DNA of 64,000 bases from Gammaproteobacteria bacterium (GTDB lineage: Bacteria > Pseudomonadota > Gammaproteobacteria > SZUA-152): the NCBI GenBank assembly GCA_021648485.1, contig JAKISS010000008.1, positions 1-64,000 of the forward strand, read 5' to 3'. Position numbers and translations under genes: made by a program. Every line of letters starts with the position of its first letter. Within the stretch, counting starts at the first letter, position 1. Below the pieces are notes generated by a model that ran no database searches, was not told where the DNA came from, and saw only the letters and a program-made list of their open reading frames with translations. Below are positions 48,310 through 55,775 of this stretch, piece after piece.

Positions 48310-49698
48310 ATGATGAGTCACTCTTGTTTTTCATCTCTCAAGTTGCGTACTGAGCTGCTTGAAAATCTTACGTCGCTGAATTATTTGACGATGACACCCA
48401 TACAGGCAAAAAGTCTGCCACCCATTTTGGCGGGAAACGATGTCATTGCGCAGGGCAAAACCGGTTCAGGAAAAACGGCGGCTTTTGGTCTGGGGCTACT
48501 GGAAAAACTGGTGGTAAAGCGTTTTTGCGTACAATCACTGGTACTTTGCCCGACCCGGGAGCTGGCCGACCAGGTGGCAAAAGAATTGCGTAAGCTGGCG
48601 CGCAAAGTCCATAACATTAAAATACTGACGCTCTGCGGCGGTATGCCTTTTGGTCCGCAAATTGGGTCGCTGGAACATGGAGCCCATATCGTGGTTGGTA
48701 CGCCGGGACGCATTGAAGAACATCTGCGCAAAGGTACTCTGGATTTACAACACCTGACAGTTTTTGTTCTCGATGAGGCTGATCGCATGCTGGACATGGG
48801 TTTTCAGGTAACGCTGGACGCTATCATCACGCATATGCCGCGCAAACGTCAAACGCTGTTGTTCAGCGCCACTTACCCTGAACAAATACAAACCATTGCG
48901 AAGAAAATCATGGTTGATCCCGTGATAATGCAAGTGACTTCGACACATGATGAGACCAGCATTAAGCAACATTTTTATAAATTAAGCGGTGACGAGCAAC
49001 GCATGGATGCCTTGCGTTTGCTGTTATTGGCGCATTCCCCCGAGTCTGCTCTGGTATTTTGTAATACCAGGCGCGAGACACAGAAAGTGGCCGATGAGCT
49101 GGTCCGATATGGTTTTAGTGCGCTGGCACTGCACGGCGACCTGGATCAAAAAGCCCGCGACCAGATACTGGTGCGCTTCAGCAATAAAAGCACATCGATT
49201 CTGGTCGCTACTGATGTCGCATCACGCGGTCTGGATATTGATGCGCTGGATGCGGTCATTAATTATCACCTGTCACACGATACTGAGGTACATGTGCATC
49301 GCATTGGTCGCACAGGTAGAGCTGGCAGCAAGGGCATTGCCTGTACGCTATATACCGATAACGAAAGTTATAAAGTCGCCATGCTGGAAGACTACCTTAA
49401 ACAAAACATCAACAATGAGGCACTACCATCATCAAACCTGTTGAATAAAACACCCTATCAGCCAGCCATGGTTACTTTACAGATTGATGGCGGTAAAAAA
49501 CAAAAAATGCGCCCGGGTGATATTCTTGGTGCTCTTACAGGAGAAAAGGGTATCGCAGGAAAACACGTTGGGAAAATCAGCATTGATGACAACCGGGCCT
49601 ATGTAGCAATTAACTGCGAGGTTGTTAAGCCTGCACTGAAAAAACTGGAAGCAGGGAAATTAAAAGGACGTTCATTTCGGGTCAGGCAAATACGCTAA
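48310..49698 (+). CDS. dbpA: DEAD-box RNA helicase DbpA
   Basis: DbpA is an ATP-dependent helicase in 50S ribosome assembly that recognises 23S rRNA helix 92. The 462-residue protein has the Q motif MTPIQAKSLP, motif I AKTGSGKTAAFGLGLL-like GKTGSGKTAAF, DEADRMLD, LLFSATYPEQ and HRIGRTGRAG. The C-terminal RNA-binding domain follows with TLQIDGGKKQKMRPGDILGA and ends GRSFRVRQIR. That tail distinguishes DbpA from other DEAD-box proteins. Near ybiT, another ribosome-linked factor. Confidence 0.95.
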   Translation: MMSHSCFSSLKLRTELLENLTSLNYLTMTPIQAKSLPPILAGNDVIAQGKTGSGKTAAFGLGLLEKLVVKRFCVQSLVLCPTRELADQVAKELRKLARKVHNIKILTLCGGMPFGPQIGSLEHGAHIVVGTPGRIEEHLRKGTLDLQHLTVFVLDEADRMLDMGFQVTLDAIITHMPRKRQTLLFSATYPEQIQTIAKKIMVDPVIMQVTSTHDETSIKQHFYKLSGDEQRMDALRLLLLAHSPESALVFCNTRRETQKVADELVRYGFSALALHGDLDQKARDQILVRFSNKSTSILVATDVASRGLDIDALDAVINYHLSHDTEVHVHRIGRTGRAGSKGIACTLYTDNESYKVAMLEDYLKQNINNEALPSSNLLNKTPYQPAMVTLQIDGGKKQKMRPGDILGALTGEKGIAGKHVGKISIDDNRAYVAINCEVVKPALKKLEAGKLKGRSFRVRQIR

Positions 49699-50292
49699 CA
49701 GGTTTTCATGTAGCCTGTTACGTAAAATCCAGCACCAACCTCTACCTTTCTAGTGGGGACAATCAGCTTCAAATAATATTTATTTCAATAAATATCAGAC
49801 ACACAGGCAATACACCGTTGCCATATAAAAATTATAACGGGAATATTTTACTTACTTTTAGCAATGCTTTCCCGTCAGACCACGAGGGAAATTACCTAGG
49901 TTTTTTTGGAAAAAAAAGCTTGTCTTACCTGTGTCTCACACATACTATTTTACCTACCAAAATGATGAGGCTCTGCCAGGGAATATCAAGCTGCAAACAA
50001 GGGATGTGCGAAGGTTGATTACTCAATCATTAGCAAATTCTTAATTGTAGTTATATCTCTCATTCAAGAACCCCTTTCTAGGCTGGCTTGATTCTCAGCG
50101 CAAGAGCTTTACTGTGCCCGCACATTTTTATAGGTATAAAAACAAATTGTTATAAATTTATGCGGCAATTGTAATTATTGAGTGCTGCTTAACTCTTGTC
50201 AGGAGGATAAATAATAACAGGGGTATTTATTTTTGTGTCATGGATATGGGCAAGATTATAAAAATTACGATGGAATTTATAAGGAGAGTTTG
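49699..50292. other. AT-rich intergenic region upstream of the heme-porin gene
   Basis: Nothing in these 594 bases looks like a gene; the 66-residue track ORF at 49818 has no ribosome-binding site and odd composition. A TAACAGG/CCTGTTA pair just past dbpA could be a weak terminator. The long AT-rich leader before 50293, with an AGGAGG-like sequence near 50200, may hold the regulatory sites of the cytochrome cluster. I see no defined operator. Confidence 0.4.
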
Positions 50293-51453
50293 ATGATGCG
50301 TATACAAACAGGATTAACCTTGAGCATATTGGCTGTCTCGGGCATTACGTTGATGGGAACCGCTCAGGCCATACCGTCATTTGCGGCTAAATACGAAAAA
50401 AATTGTTCATACTGCCATAACGCATGGCCCCAGTTGAATAACAAAGGCCGAAATTTTAAAGAACGAGGTTATCGTCTTAAGGAAGACTTGAAGATAGAAG
50501 GTAAAACCACTCCTTATTATGAAGCAGGTAATTTTCCAATTAGTGGCCTGGTTATCTCACGCCCATATGATAAAGCAGACAGTGGTGACCGTATGGTACG
50601 TGCAATTAACGGGGTAGCGTTGTTTATTGCCGGCAATATGGGTAAAAACGTTTCCGTATTCACTCAAATTGAAGCTGAAGACGAAGCTGATTTTTCACCA
50701 GAAGTGGGTAGCACTGCGTTGTCTTATCGATTCAACAAAGAGGCCGCTCTGCAAATGACCTGGAGTCAGGCCAATTGGGCCGATGGCTATGGCTTCCTGG
50801 GCAATCATTTCCGATTAACCCGTGGCAGTGTGGGCGTGATTGATCAAAATTTTGGTGGCGCTGACAATGGTGGAAAATTACGCTCCAAACGCCAAAATGT
50901 GGCCGTAACAGGCCGTGTTGCCAATGACAAATTATTTTATAACATTGGTCTCGGTGGTGTAGCAGATAATGTTGAAGGTGTATCCGGCAATGACCCCGGA
51001 AACGGTACCAGCATGAATGCCCGTGTTGCCTTTGATATGAAAAAGAACATCATGGTGGGCGGCTATGTCCTCGATGGTAAGTCTGGCAACATGAATTTTA
51101 ATCGCATGGCAATCGATACCCAGGCTGACCTGAAAGATATCCGCATTCAGGCTGCTTATGTCATGGCTGAGGACGATGTAACGGGGGGAACAGATAAAAA
51201 CAATGCATTTTCCATTCAGGCTTATAACGTTATGAAAACCAAAAAAGGCAAGCCTACCTGGGTGCAGTTAGTACGTTTGGACAACTATGAAAGAAATGAT
51301 GGTACCCATGAATACAACGAGCTGACTTTAAACGTTACCCATTATCTGGCACAAAACATTAAAGCCTATATCGAGTACTGGGATCGCTTTGATACACCAA
51401 CGGGTGTGGATAAAGATAATCGTTTAACTCTTCAGCTCTATGTTGGCCTGTAG
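50293..51453 (+). CDS. Monoheme cytochrome c-porin fusion (Cyc2-like)
   Basis: About 386 residues from the ATG at 50293, with AAGGAG 6 bases upstream. A signal peptide (LAVSGITLMGTAQA) is followed at once by IPSFAAKYEKNCSYCHNAWP, a single c-type heme motif, then PQLNNKGRNFKERGYRL. The remainder (about 300 residues) alternates in short strands like an outer-membrane barrel (FIAGNMGKNVSVFTQIEAED, LTLNVTHYLAQNIKAYIEYW) and ends RLTLQLYVGL. A heme domain of about 40 residues fused to a barrel is the design of Cyc2, the iron-oxidising outer-membrane cytochrome. Whether the donor or acceptor is iron, sulfur or a mineral is unknown. A terminator follows. Confidence 0.7.
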   Translation: MMRIQTGLTLSILAVSGITLMGTAQAIPSFAAKYEKNCSYCHNAWPQLNNKGRNFKERGYRLKEDLKIEGKTTPYYEAGNFPISGLVISRPYDKADSGDRMVRAINGVALFIAGNMGKNVSVFTQIEAEDEADFSPEVGSTALSYRFNKEAALQMTWSQANWADGYGFLGNHFRLTRGSVGVIDQNFGGADNGGKLRSKRQNVAVTGRVANDKLFYNIGLGGVADNVEGVSGNDPGNGTSMNARVAFDMKKNIMVGGYVLDGKSGNMNFNRMAIDTQADLKDIRIQAAYVMAEDDVTGGTDKNNAFSIQAYNVMKTKKGKPTWVQLVRLDNYERNDGTHEYNELTLNVTHYLAQNIKAYIEYWDRFDTPTGVDKDNRLTLQLYVGL

Positions 51454-51478
51454 TTTCATTTAGGAATATTTAAAACAA

Positions 51479-51511
51479 TGAAAGCCAGATGAATTTTTCG
51501 TCTGGCTTTCA
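51479..51511 (+). terminator. Hairpin after the heme-porin gene
   Basis: TGAAAGCCAGA pairs with TCTGGCTTTCA over 11 bp, 25 bases after the stop. The tail ACTTGTTTTA is only partly T-rich, so some read-through into fccA is possible. Confidence 0.7.
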
Positions 51512-51568
51512 CTTGTTTTAAACAATATTTTCTAACCGGTAATATTTTGTAACAACAGTGAGCCAATT

Positions 51569-51904
51569 ATGAAACAGAATATATTTATAAAATGGAATGT
51601 ATTACTATATTTTCTGACGATTTTCACTGCTGCATTTCTGCTCCCAATAAATACAGTTATGGCCACAGCACCAAACAAAATAAAAATTATGGCTGATGCC
51701 TGTTTAACATGTCATGGGCCAAACGGATCAGGATCAGGAAAAATCCCCGAACTGAAAGGATTGGAAAAAAGCGATATCACCGAAAGTTTATTTGGCTTTA
51801 AATCAGGTGATGAAAAATCCACCATCATGGGGCGATACGCTAAAGCACTGAGTGATAATGAGATTAATCTGCTGGGTGAATATTTTTCAACTTTAGATAA
51901 ATAA
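51569..51904 (+). CDS. fccA: Flavocytochrome c sulfide dehydrogenase, cytochrome subunit
   Basis: A 111-residue class I c-type cytochrome with a signal peptide (LYFLTIFTAAFLLPINTVMA) and a single heme in MADACLTCHGPNGSG. FKSGDEKSTIMGRYAKALSD is the FccA-type distal Met segment. FccA accepts electrons from the FAD subunit encoded next. The A. vinosum type is diheme and about twice as long; this is the monoheme form. It starts 14 bp before the fccB ATG region. Confidence 0.85.
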   Translation: MKQNIFIKWNVLLYFLTIFTAAFLLPINTVMATAPNKIKIMADACLTCHGPNGSGSGKIPELKGLEKSDITESLFGFKSGDEKSTIMGRYAKALSDNEINLLGEYFSTLDK

Positions 51905-51918
51905 TCAGGGGCGATGTA

Positions 51919-53211
51919 ATGAACCAGCTTGATCGCAGAACATTTATCAAACTACTGGGGGCCGCTGGTGTCATTTCCTCAGCCAATAGTCTTGTTTTGC
52001 CAGGCAGCGCCACAGCAGAAGCCAACGCTCGCGTGGTGGTGGTGGGCGGCGGCTTTGGTGGTGCAACCTGTGCCAACTACCTGCGTCAGTATGATTCCAG
52101 CCTGAATGTGACGTTGATTGAGCCAAATGTTCAGTTTGTTACCTGCCCATTCAGCAATACTGTATTGGCAGGGATGAAATCTATAAACTTCATTACTCAC
52201 AATTACGATGGGCTGCGTAAAAATCACGGCGTTAATGTCATGCATGATATGGTGATCTCAATTGATGCCACGGCGAAAAAAATTAAACTAAAAAGCGGTA
52301 AAACACTTGTCTATGATCGTTTGGTCGTCTCTCCAGGAATTTCTTTTAACTGGCATGAAATCGAGGGGGCAAGTGCAGAAAACAGTAAAATAATGCCCCA
52401 TGCATGGAAGGCCGGCACACAAACTATTTTGTTGCGAAAACAATTAGAGGCAATGAAGGATGGCGGCACAGTCATTATTGCATCACCTCGTAAACCTTTT
52501 CGCGCCCCTCCTGCCCCCTATGAGCGCGCCAGCCTGATCGCGTACTATCTTAAAAAAACCAAACCCTCTTCGAAAATTTTACTGATTGATTCCAGTGGTG
52601 ACTCTGAAGAACTGGCCATGTTCCGTAAGGGCTGGGAAAAACTCTACAAGGGTATAATTGAATGGGTCGATGGCTCTGAGCAAGGTGAGATTGTATCCGC
52701 AGATACCAAGGCATTATCACTGACCGGACACACAATAGGCACTCTTAAAGGCGATGTTGTTAATTTGATTCCACCACAACACGCGGGAGAGATTGCACGG
52801 GTTGCTGGCCTGGCGGATGAATCAGGTTGGTGCCCGGTAAACCCGAAAAATTTTGCGTCCACATTACAAAAAAATATTCATGTGATTGGTGATGCTTGCA
52901 TTGCGGAGCCTATGCAAAAAACAGGGCACAGCGCCAATACCCAGGGTAAAATTTGTGCAGCTGCTATCGTGGTTGAATTGAATGGAGGCACCATGCCGGA
53001 TGTCACCTACAGCACCGGCATCTACAGTTTTCTCAATCCCAAATATGCCCTTTCATCTGCGAGAGTGTACCGCTTGAAAAATGGAAAATTGAAACAGGTT
53101 GCGGGTGGTTTGAGTGCTAAAAAGGCATCTCGAAAAACACGACTCAAAGAGGCCAGGTTTGCATCGGGTTGGTATAAGGGGATTACCATGGATACATTTG
53201 GAAAAACCTGA
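51919..53211 (+). CDS. fccB: Flavocytochrome c sulfide dehydrogenase, FAD subunit
   Basis: The 430-residue periplasmic flavoprotein oxidises sulfide to polysulfide or sulfur. A Tat signal (RRTFIKLLGAAGVISSANS) is followed by the FAD Rossmann motif RVVVVGGGFGGATCANYLR and the SQR/FCSD redox cysteines in FVTCPFSNTVLAG and DESGWCPVNPKNF. A C-terminal dimerisation-type region follows (YSTGIYSFLNPKYALSSARV). With fccA directly upstream this is a clear fccAB pair and the main evidence for sulfide oxidation in this organism. Confidence 0.93.
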   Translation: MNQLDRRTFIKLLGAAGVISSANSLVLPGSATAEANARVVVVGGGFGGATCANYLRQYDSSLNVTLIEPNVQFVTCPFSNTVLAGMKSINFITHNYDGLRKNHGVNVMHDMVISIDATAKKIKLKSGKTLVYDRLVVSPGISFNWHEIEGASAENSKIMPHAWKAGTQTILLRKQLEAMKDGGTVIIASPRKPFRAPPAPYERASLIAYYLKKTKPSSKILLIDSSGDSEELAMFRKGWEKLYKGIIEWVDGSEQGEIVSADTKALSLTGHTIGTLKGDVVNLIPPQHAGEIARVAGLADESGWCPVNPKNFASTLQKNIHVIGDACIAEPMQKTGHSANTQGKICAAAIVVELNGGTMPDVTYSTGIYSFLNPKYALSSARVYRLKNGKLKQVAGGLSAKKASRKTRLKEARFASGWYKGITMDTFGKT

Positions 53212-53249
53212 CTCTGCTATGTTTGACCAAATTACAATTCGGCAATTTT

Positions 53250-53795
53250 ATGCGTAAATGGCTAAAGGGAGTTTCTCTGTTTGTCATTACCGGCACACTA
53301 ATTGCGGGAGTTTTACTCGCTACGGGTTTTCATGGTGCATTAAATGCAACCAATACTGAATCATTTTGTATTTCCTGCCATGAAATGGGTATTGCTTACG
53401 AAGAATATAAAGATACGGTACATTATAGAAACCGTACTGGCGTGCGGACAACTTGTTCGGATTGTCATGTGCCACGGGATTTTGGCCCCAAGATGGTTGC
53501 TAAAATTCGTGCGGCCAAGGATGTCTGGCATCACCTTATTGGCACCATCGACAGTATGGAAAAATATGAAAACTATCGGCTGATAATGGCTAAAACGGTG
53601 TGGCAAAACATGAAAGAAACGGATTCTCGTGAGTGCCGTGTTTGTCATACTGTGGCATCCATGGACTTTGAAGAGCAGCAAGGGCGTGCCGCACGAAAAC
53701 ATAAAAAGATGACAGAAAAAGGTCAGACCTGTATCGATTGCCACAAAGGCGTGGCACACGAATTACCTGAAGATTTTGATGAAGAAGATGAATAG
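53250..53795 (+). CDS. NapC/NirT-family tetraheme cytochrome c
   Basis: A 181-residue membrane-anchored cytochrome: one N-terminal helix (GVSLFVITGTLIAGVLLATG) and four c-type hemes, CISCHEM, CSDCHVP, CRVCHT and CIDCHKGVAHELP. The first heme has the CxxCHxM arrangement of NapC, NrfH and CymA. Such proteins move electrons between quinone and periplasmic partners. Next to fccAB it could link sulfide electrons and the quinone pool, or feed the heme-porin; the direction is not shown. ATG at 53250 preferred to the TTG at 53223. Confidence 0.9.
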   Translation: MRKWLKGVSLFVITGTLIAGVLLATGFHGALNATNTESFCISCHEMGIAYEEYKDTVHYRNRTGVRTTCSDCHVPRDFGPKMVAKIRAAKDVWHHLIGTIDSMEKYENYRLIMAKTVWQNMKETDSRECRVCHTVASMDFEEQQGRAARKHKKMTEKGQTCIDCHKGVAHELPEDFDEEDE

Positions 53796-53823
53796 GGTTG
53801 TGTTAATTCGAGGCCACCCAATC

Positions 53824-54474
53824 TTAAATCCATTTTCCAATCCAGCGTTTACTTAAACGTTGCCACAGGCTTTCAGAGTCTTTCTCAAAAACAATTTTGG
53901 GATGAGCACGCACCATAATCCAATCACCACGACTGATTTCATTTTGTAGTTGCCCGGCACCCCAACCTGCATAGCCTGCATAGGTACGCGTCGCAGCGTG
54001 CATTTTGGGCCTGAATGAATGTGTAAAAACATTTTTTCCGGTGGAAAAATAAACGTCATCAGCGATGTGGTGCATGGTCTTTCCTGGTTGCTGGGTGCGC
54101 AGCAATACAAAAATAGCATTGGTGCTTACCGGTCCACCAAGATATAACGGGTCAGTACGTTGCTGTAATTGATGAACCCCGGGGAAAGCCTGTTGCAAAG
54201 GGATGCCCGCTGGCCGATTAATGGCAAGCCCGGTGGCACCCTGTTTGCTGTAATGGGTTAACAGAATAACGGTTTGCTGAAAACTGCTGCCATGCAGCTG
54301 TTCTGTGGCGACAAGAAATACGCCTTCACTTTTTTGGGTGGACGGCGAATGGTACGGTGCCGCATCCGCAAAGGTTGCTGAATACCCACCGATAATGATC
54401 AGCAAGCCAAACAAGATATGCCGAACAGTGTGATTGTGCGTTGTAGCACTCAGCTGGTGGTGTTGTAAGGGCAT
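53824..54474 (-). CDS. Exported YqgE/AlgH (UPF0301)-like protein
   Basis: The mature part follows the YqgE/AlgH pattern: GVFLVATEQLHGSSFQQTVI, ATGLAINRPAGIPL, LYLGGPVSTNAIFVL and YAGYAGWGAGQLQNEISRGD. Unusually the protein has an N-terminal hydrophobic segment with signal-peptide character (ILFGLLIIIGGYSATFADA), absent from cytoplasmic YqgE proteins of about 187 residues. It may be periplasmic or membrane-anchored. The ATG at 54474 follows GGAGG. It converges with the NapC-like gene. Function unknown. Confidence 0.8.
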   Translation of the reverse strand: MPLQHHQLSATTHNHTVRHILFGLLIIIGGYSATFADAAPYHSPSTQKSEGVFLVATEQLHGSSFQQTVILLTHYSKQGATGLAINRPAGIPLQQAFPGVHQLQQRTDPLYLGGPVSTNAIFVLLRTQQPGKTMHHIADDVYFSTGKNVFTHSFRPKMHAATRTYAGYAGWGAGQLQNEISRGDWIMVRAHPKIVFEKDSESLWQRLSKRWIGKWI

Positions 54475-54580
54475 GACCGCCTCCAAGCCGCACGGACAAT
54501 CGGGCCAGTGCGTATTACGAGATGAATCATGAGTATAGCGGAAACCTTCTGTGAGCGGGGAACCCGCAGAGGATAAAAAA

Positions 54581-55450
54581 TCATGTAATTTCTACGCTAA
54601 AAGCGCCATTTTGACGAGCCGCTTGTGCCGTATCATTAGAACGTGACATTAATAAGCGGGCATCATCACCCTTGACCCAGGCAGTAACACCAAAACAGAC
54701 GGTGGCCTGTATGCCGGTCTGCTCACTAATCATTATCGTGAAGTTTTTGAGTTGTCCCACCAGTTTGTTGGCCAATGCGACAGCAGCATCTTTGTCGGTT
54801 TCCGGCAAAACAAAAATAAATTGACCCGCGCTTAAATGCCCCACCATATCTGCCCAGCGTATTTGGTCACGCAGCATTTGGCTGACAGCGACAATAACTT
54901 TATCTGCGGCCACCTGACCAGCGGACTGGATAATTTCCTCCAGGTTAATAATGTCCATGGTAACCACTGACAATGGGTTCTGGTAACGGCGACTGCGTGA
55001 GATCAATGGCTCCAATCCTCTGTTGATGGCATGTGTATTAAGCAGGCCGCTCAGGGTATCTACCGTATTGTGTTGTGCCAGTTGCTGCGCCAGCTGATTG
55101 CGATCACTGCGTAGCATTTCTTCTTCACTGATATCAAGATAGCAAACTGTGTACTGGCCATTATTCGGAGGCAGAGGGTAGCGCAGCACACGACGCTGGA
55201 TGCCTGGCTGCGTATAACCCAAAGTAAAGGGGCCGTTATTCACCACGCTACTATCATCCTGATTTATCGAGGTGCTTTTTCCCAATAACGCCAGCTCTGT
55301 GCGCCCGATGCAGTGTCCCGGTGGACACTCCAGCCATGTCGTCAACGTTTTGTTGCACCAGAGCACCAGGCCATCATCATCCGTAATGATAATGGCCATA
55401 GGCGCATTGGCAAGAATGTGTCGGCTGATGTCGAGGCTGGGTTCATCCAT
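54581..55450 (-). CDS. PAS-GGDEF protein with degenerate GGDEF motif
   Basis: A 289-residue soluble protein. Residues about 10-115 form a PAS domain (ANAPMAIIITDDDGLVLWCN). From about 125 a GGDEF-like domain has the start TVDTLSGLLNTHAINRGLEP. The GG(D/E)EF active-site loop is replaced: GHLSAGQFIFVLPE. It therefore cannot be expected to make c-di-GMP and may act as a sensor or GTP-binding regulator. AGGAG precedes the ATG. It is divergent from cyaA. Confidence 0.85.
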   Translation of the reverse strand: MDEPSLDISRHILANAPMAIIITDDDGLVLWCNKTLTTWLECPPGHCIGRTELALLGKSTSINQDDSSVVNNGPFTLGYTQPGIQRRVLRYPLPPNNGQYTVCYLDISEEEMLRSDRNQLAQQLAQHNTVDTLSGLLNTHAINRGLEPLISRSRRYQNPLSVVTMDIINLEEIIQSAGQVAADKVIVAVSQMLRDQIRWADMVGHLSAGQFIFVLPETDKDAAVALANKLVGQLKNFTIMISEQTGIQATVCFGVTAWVKGDDARLLMSRSNDTAQAARQNGAFSVEIT

Positions 55451-55775
55451 GCGGCGATACTCCTAAAAGGGTGTATGTATCAGTGTGCCAAAAAATTGGC
55501 GTCATGCGGCGTAACCCATTGATTTTACTGTTATCATTTTTTGGTGCGAAAATTATCAACAGGAACATGGGCTTATCAGCGGTCTTAACCGGTAAACCTT
55601 TAGTGCTTGCTGTCACTAATTGTAGTCTGTTTACGCCTCAAACATTAAAGAATGCTGCCGAAGTAATGAGGTGGCGGGGTATTTTTTACCGCCACAATGC
55701 GTATTCCGCACGCGTTAAAAGAAAGTCGAAAACTGAGACAAAGCGGAAAAGCTATAAAGAGAGAGAAGCCTTGGT
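55451..55775. other. Intergenic region between divergent GGDEF and cyaA genes
   Basis: The 104-residue track ORF at 55471 overlaps the cyaA start and has no homology pattern that I recognise; I treat the 325 bases as noncoding. They should contain the cyaA promoter, but I cannot identify a clear one or a CRP site. Confidence 0.4.

Noticed and set aside
49818-50018. 66-residue ORF between dbpA and the heme-porin gene
   Set aside because: No ribosome-binding site, no family pattern, AT-rich background.
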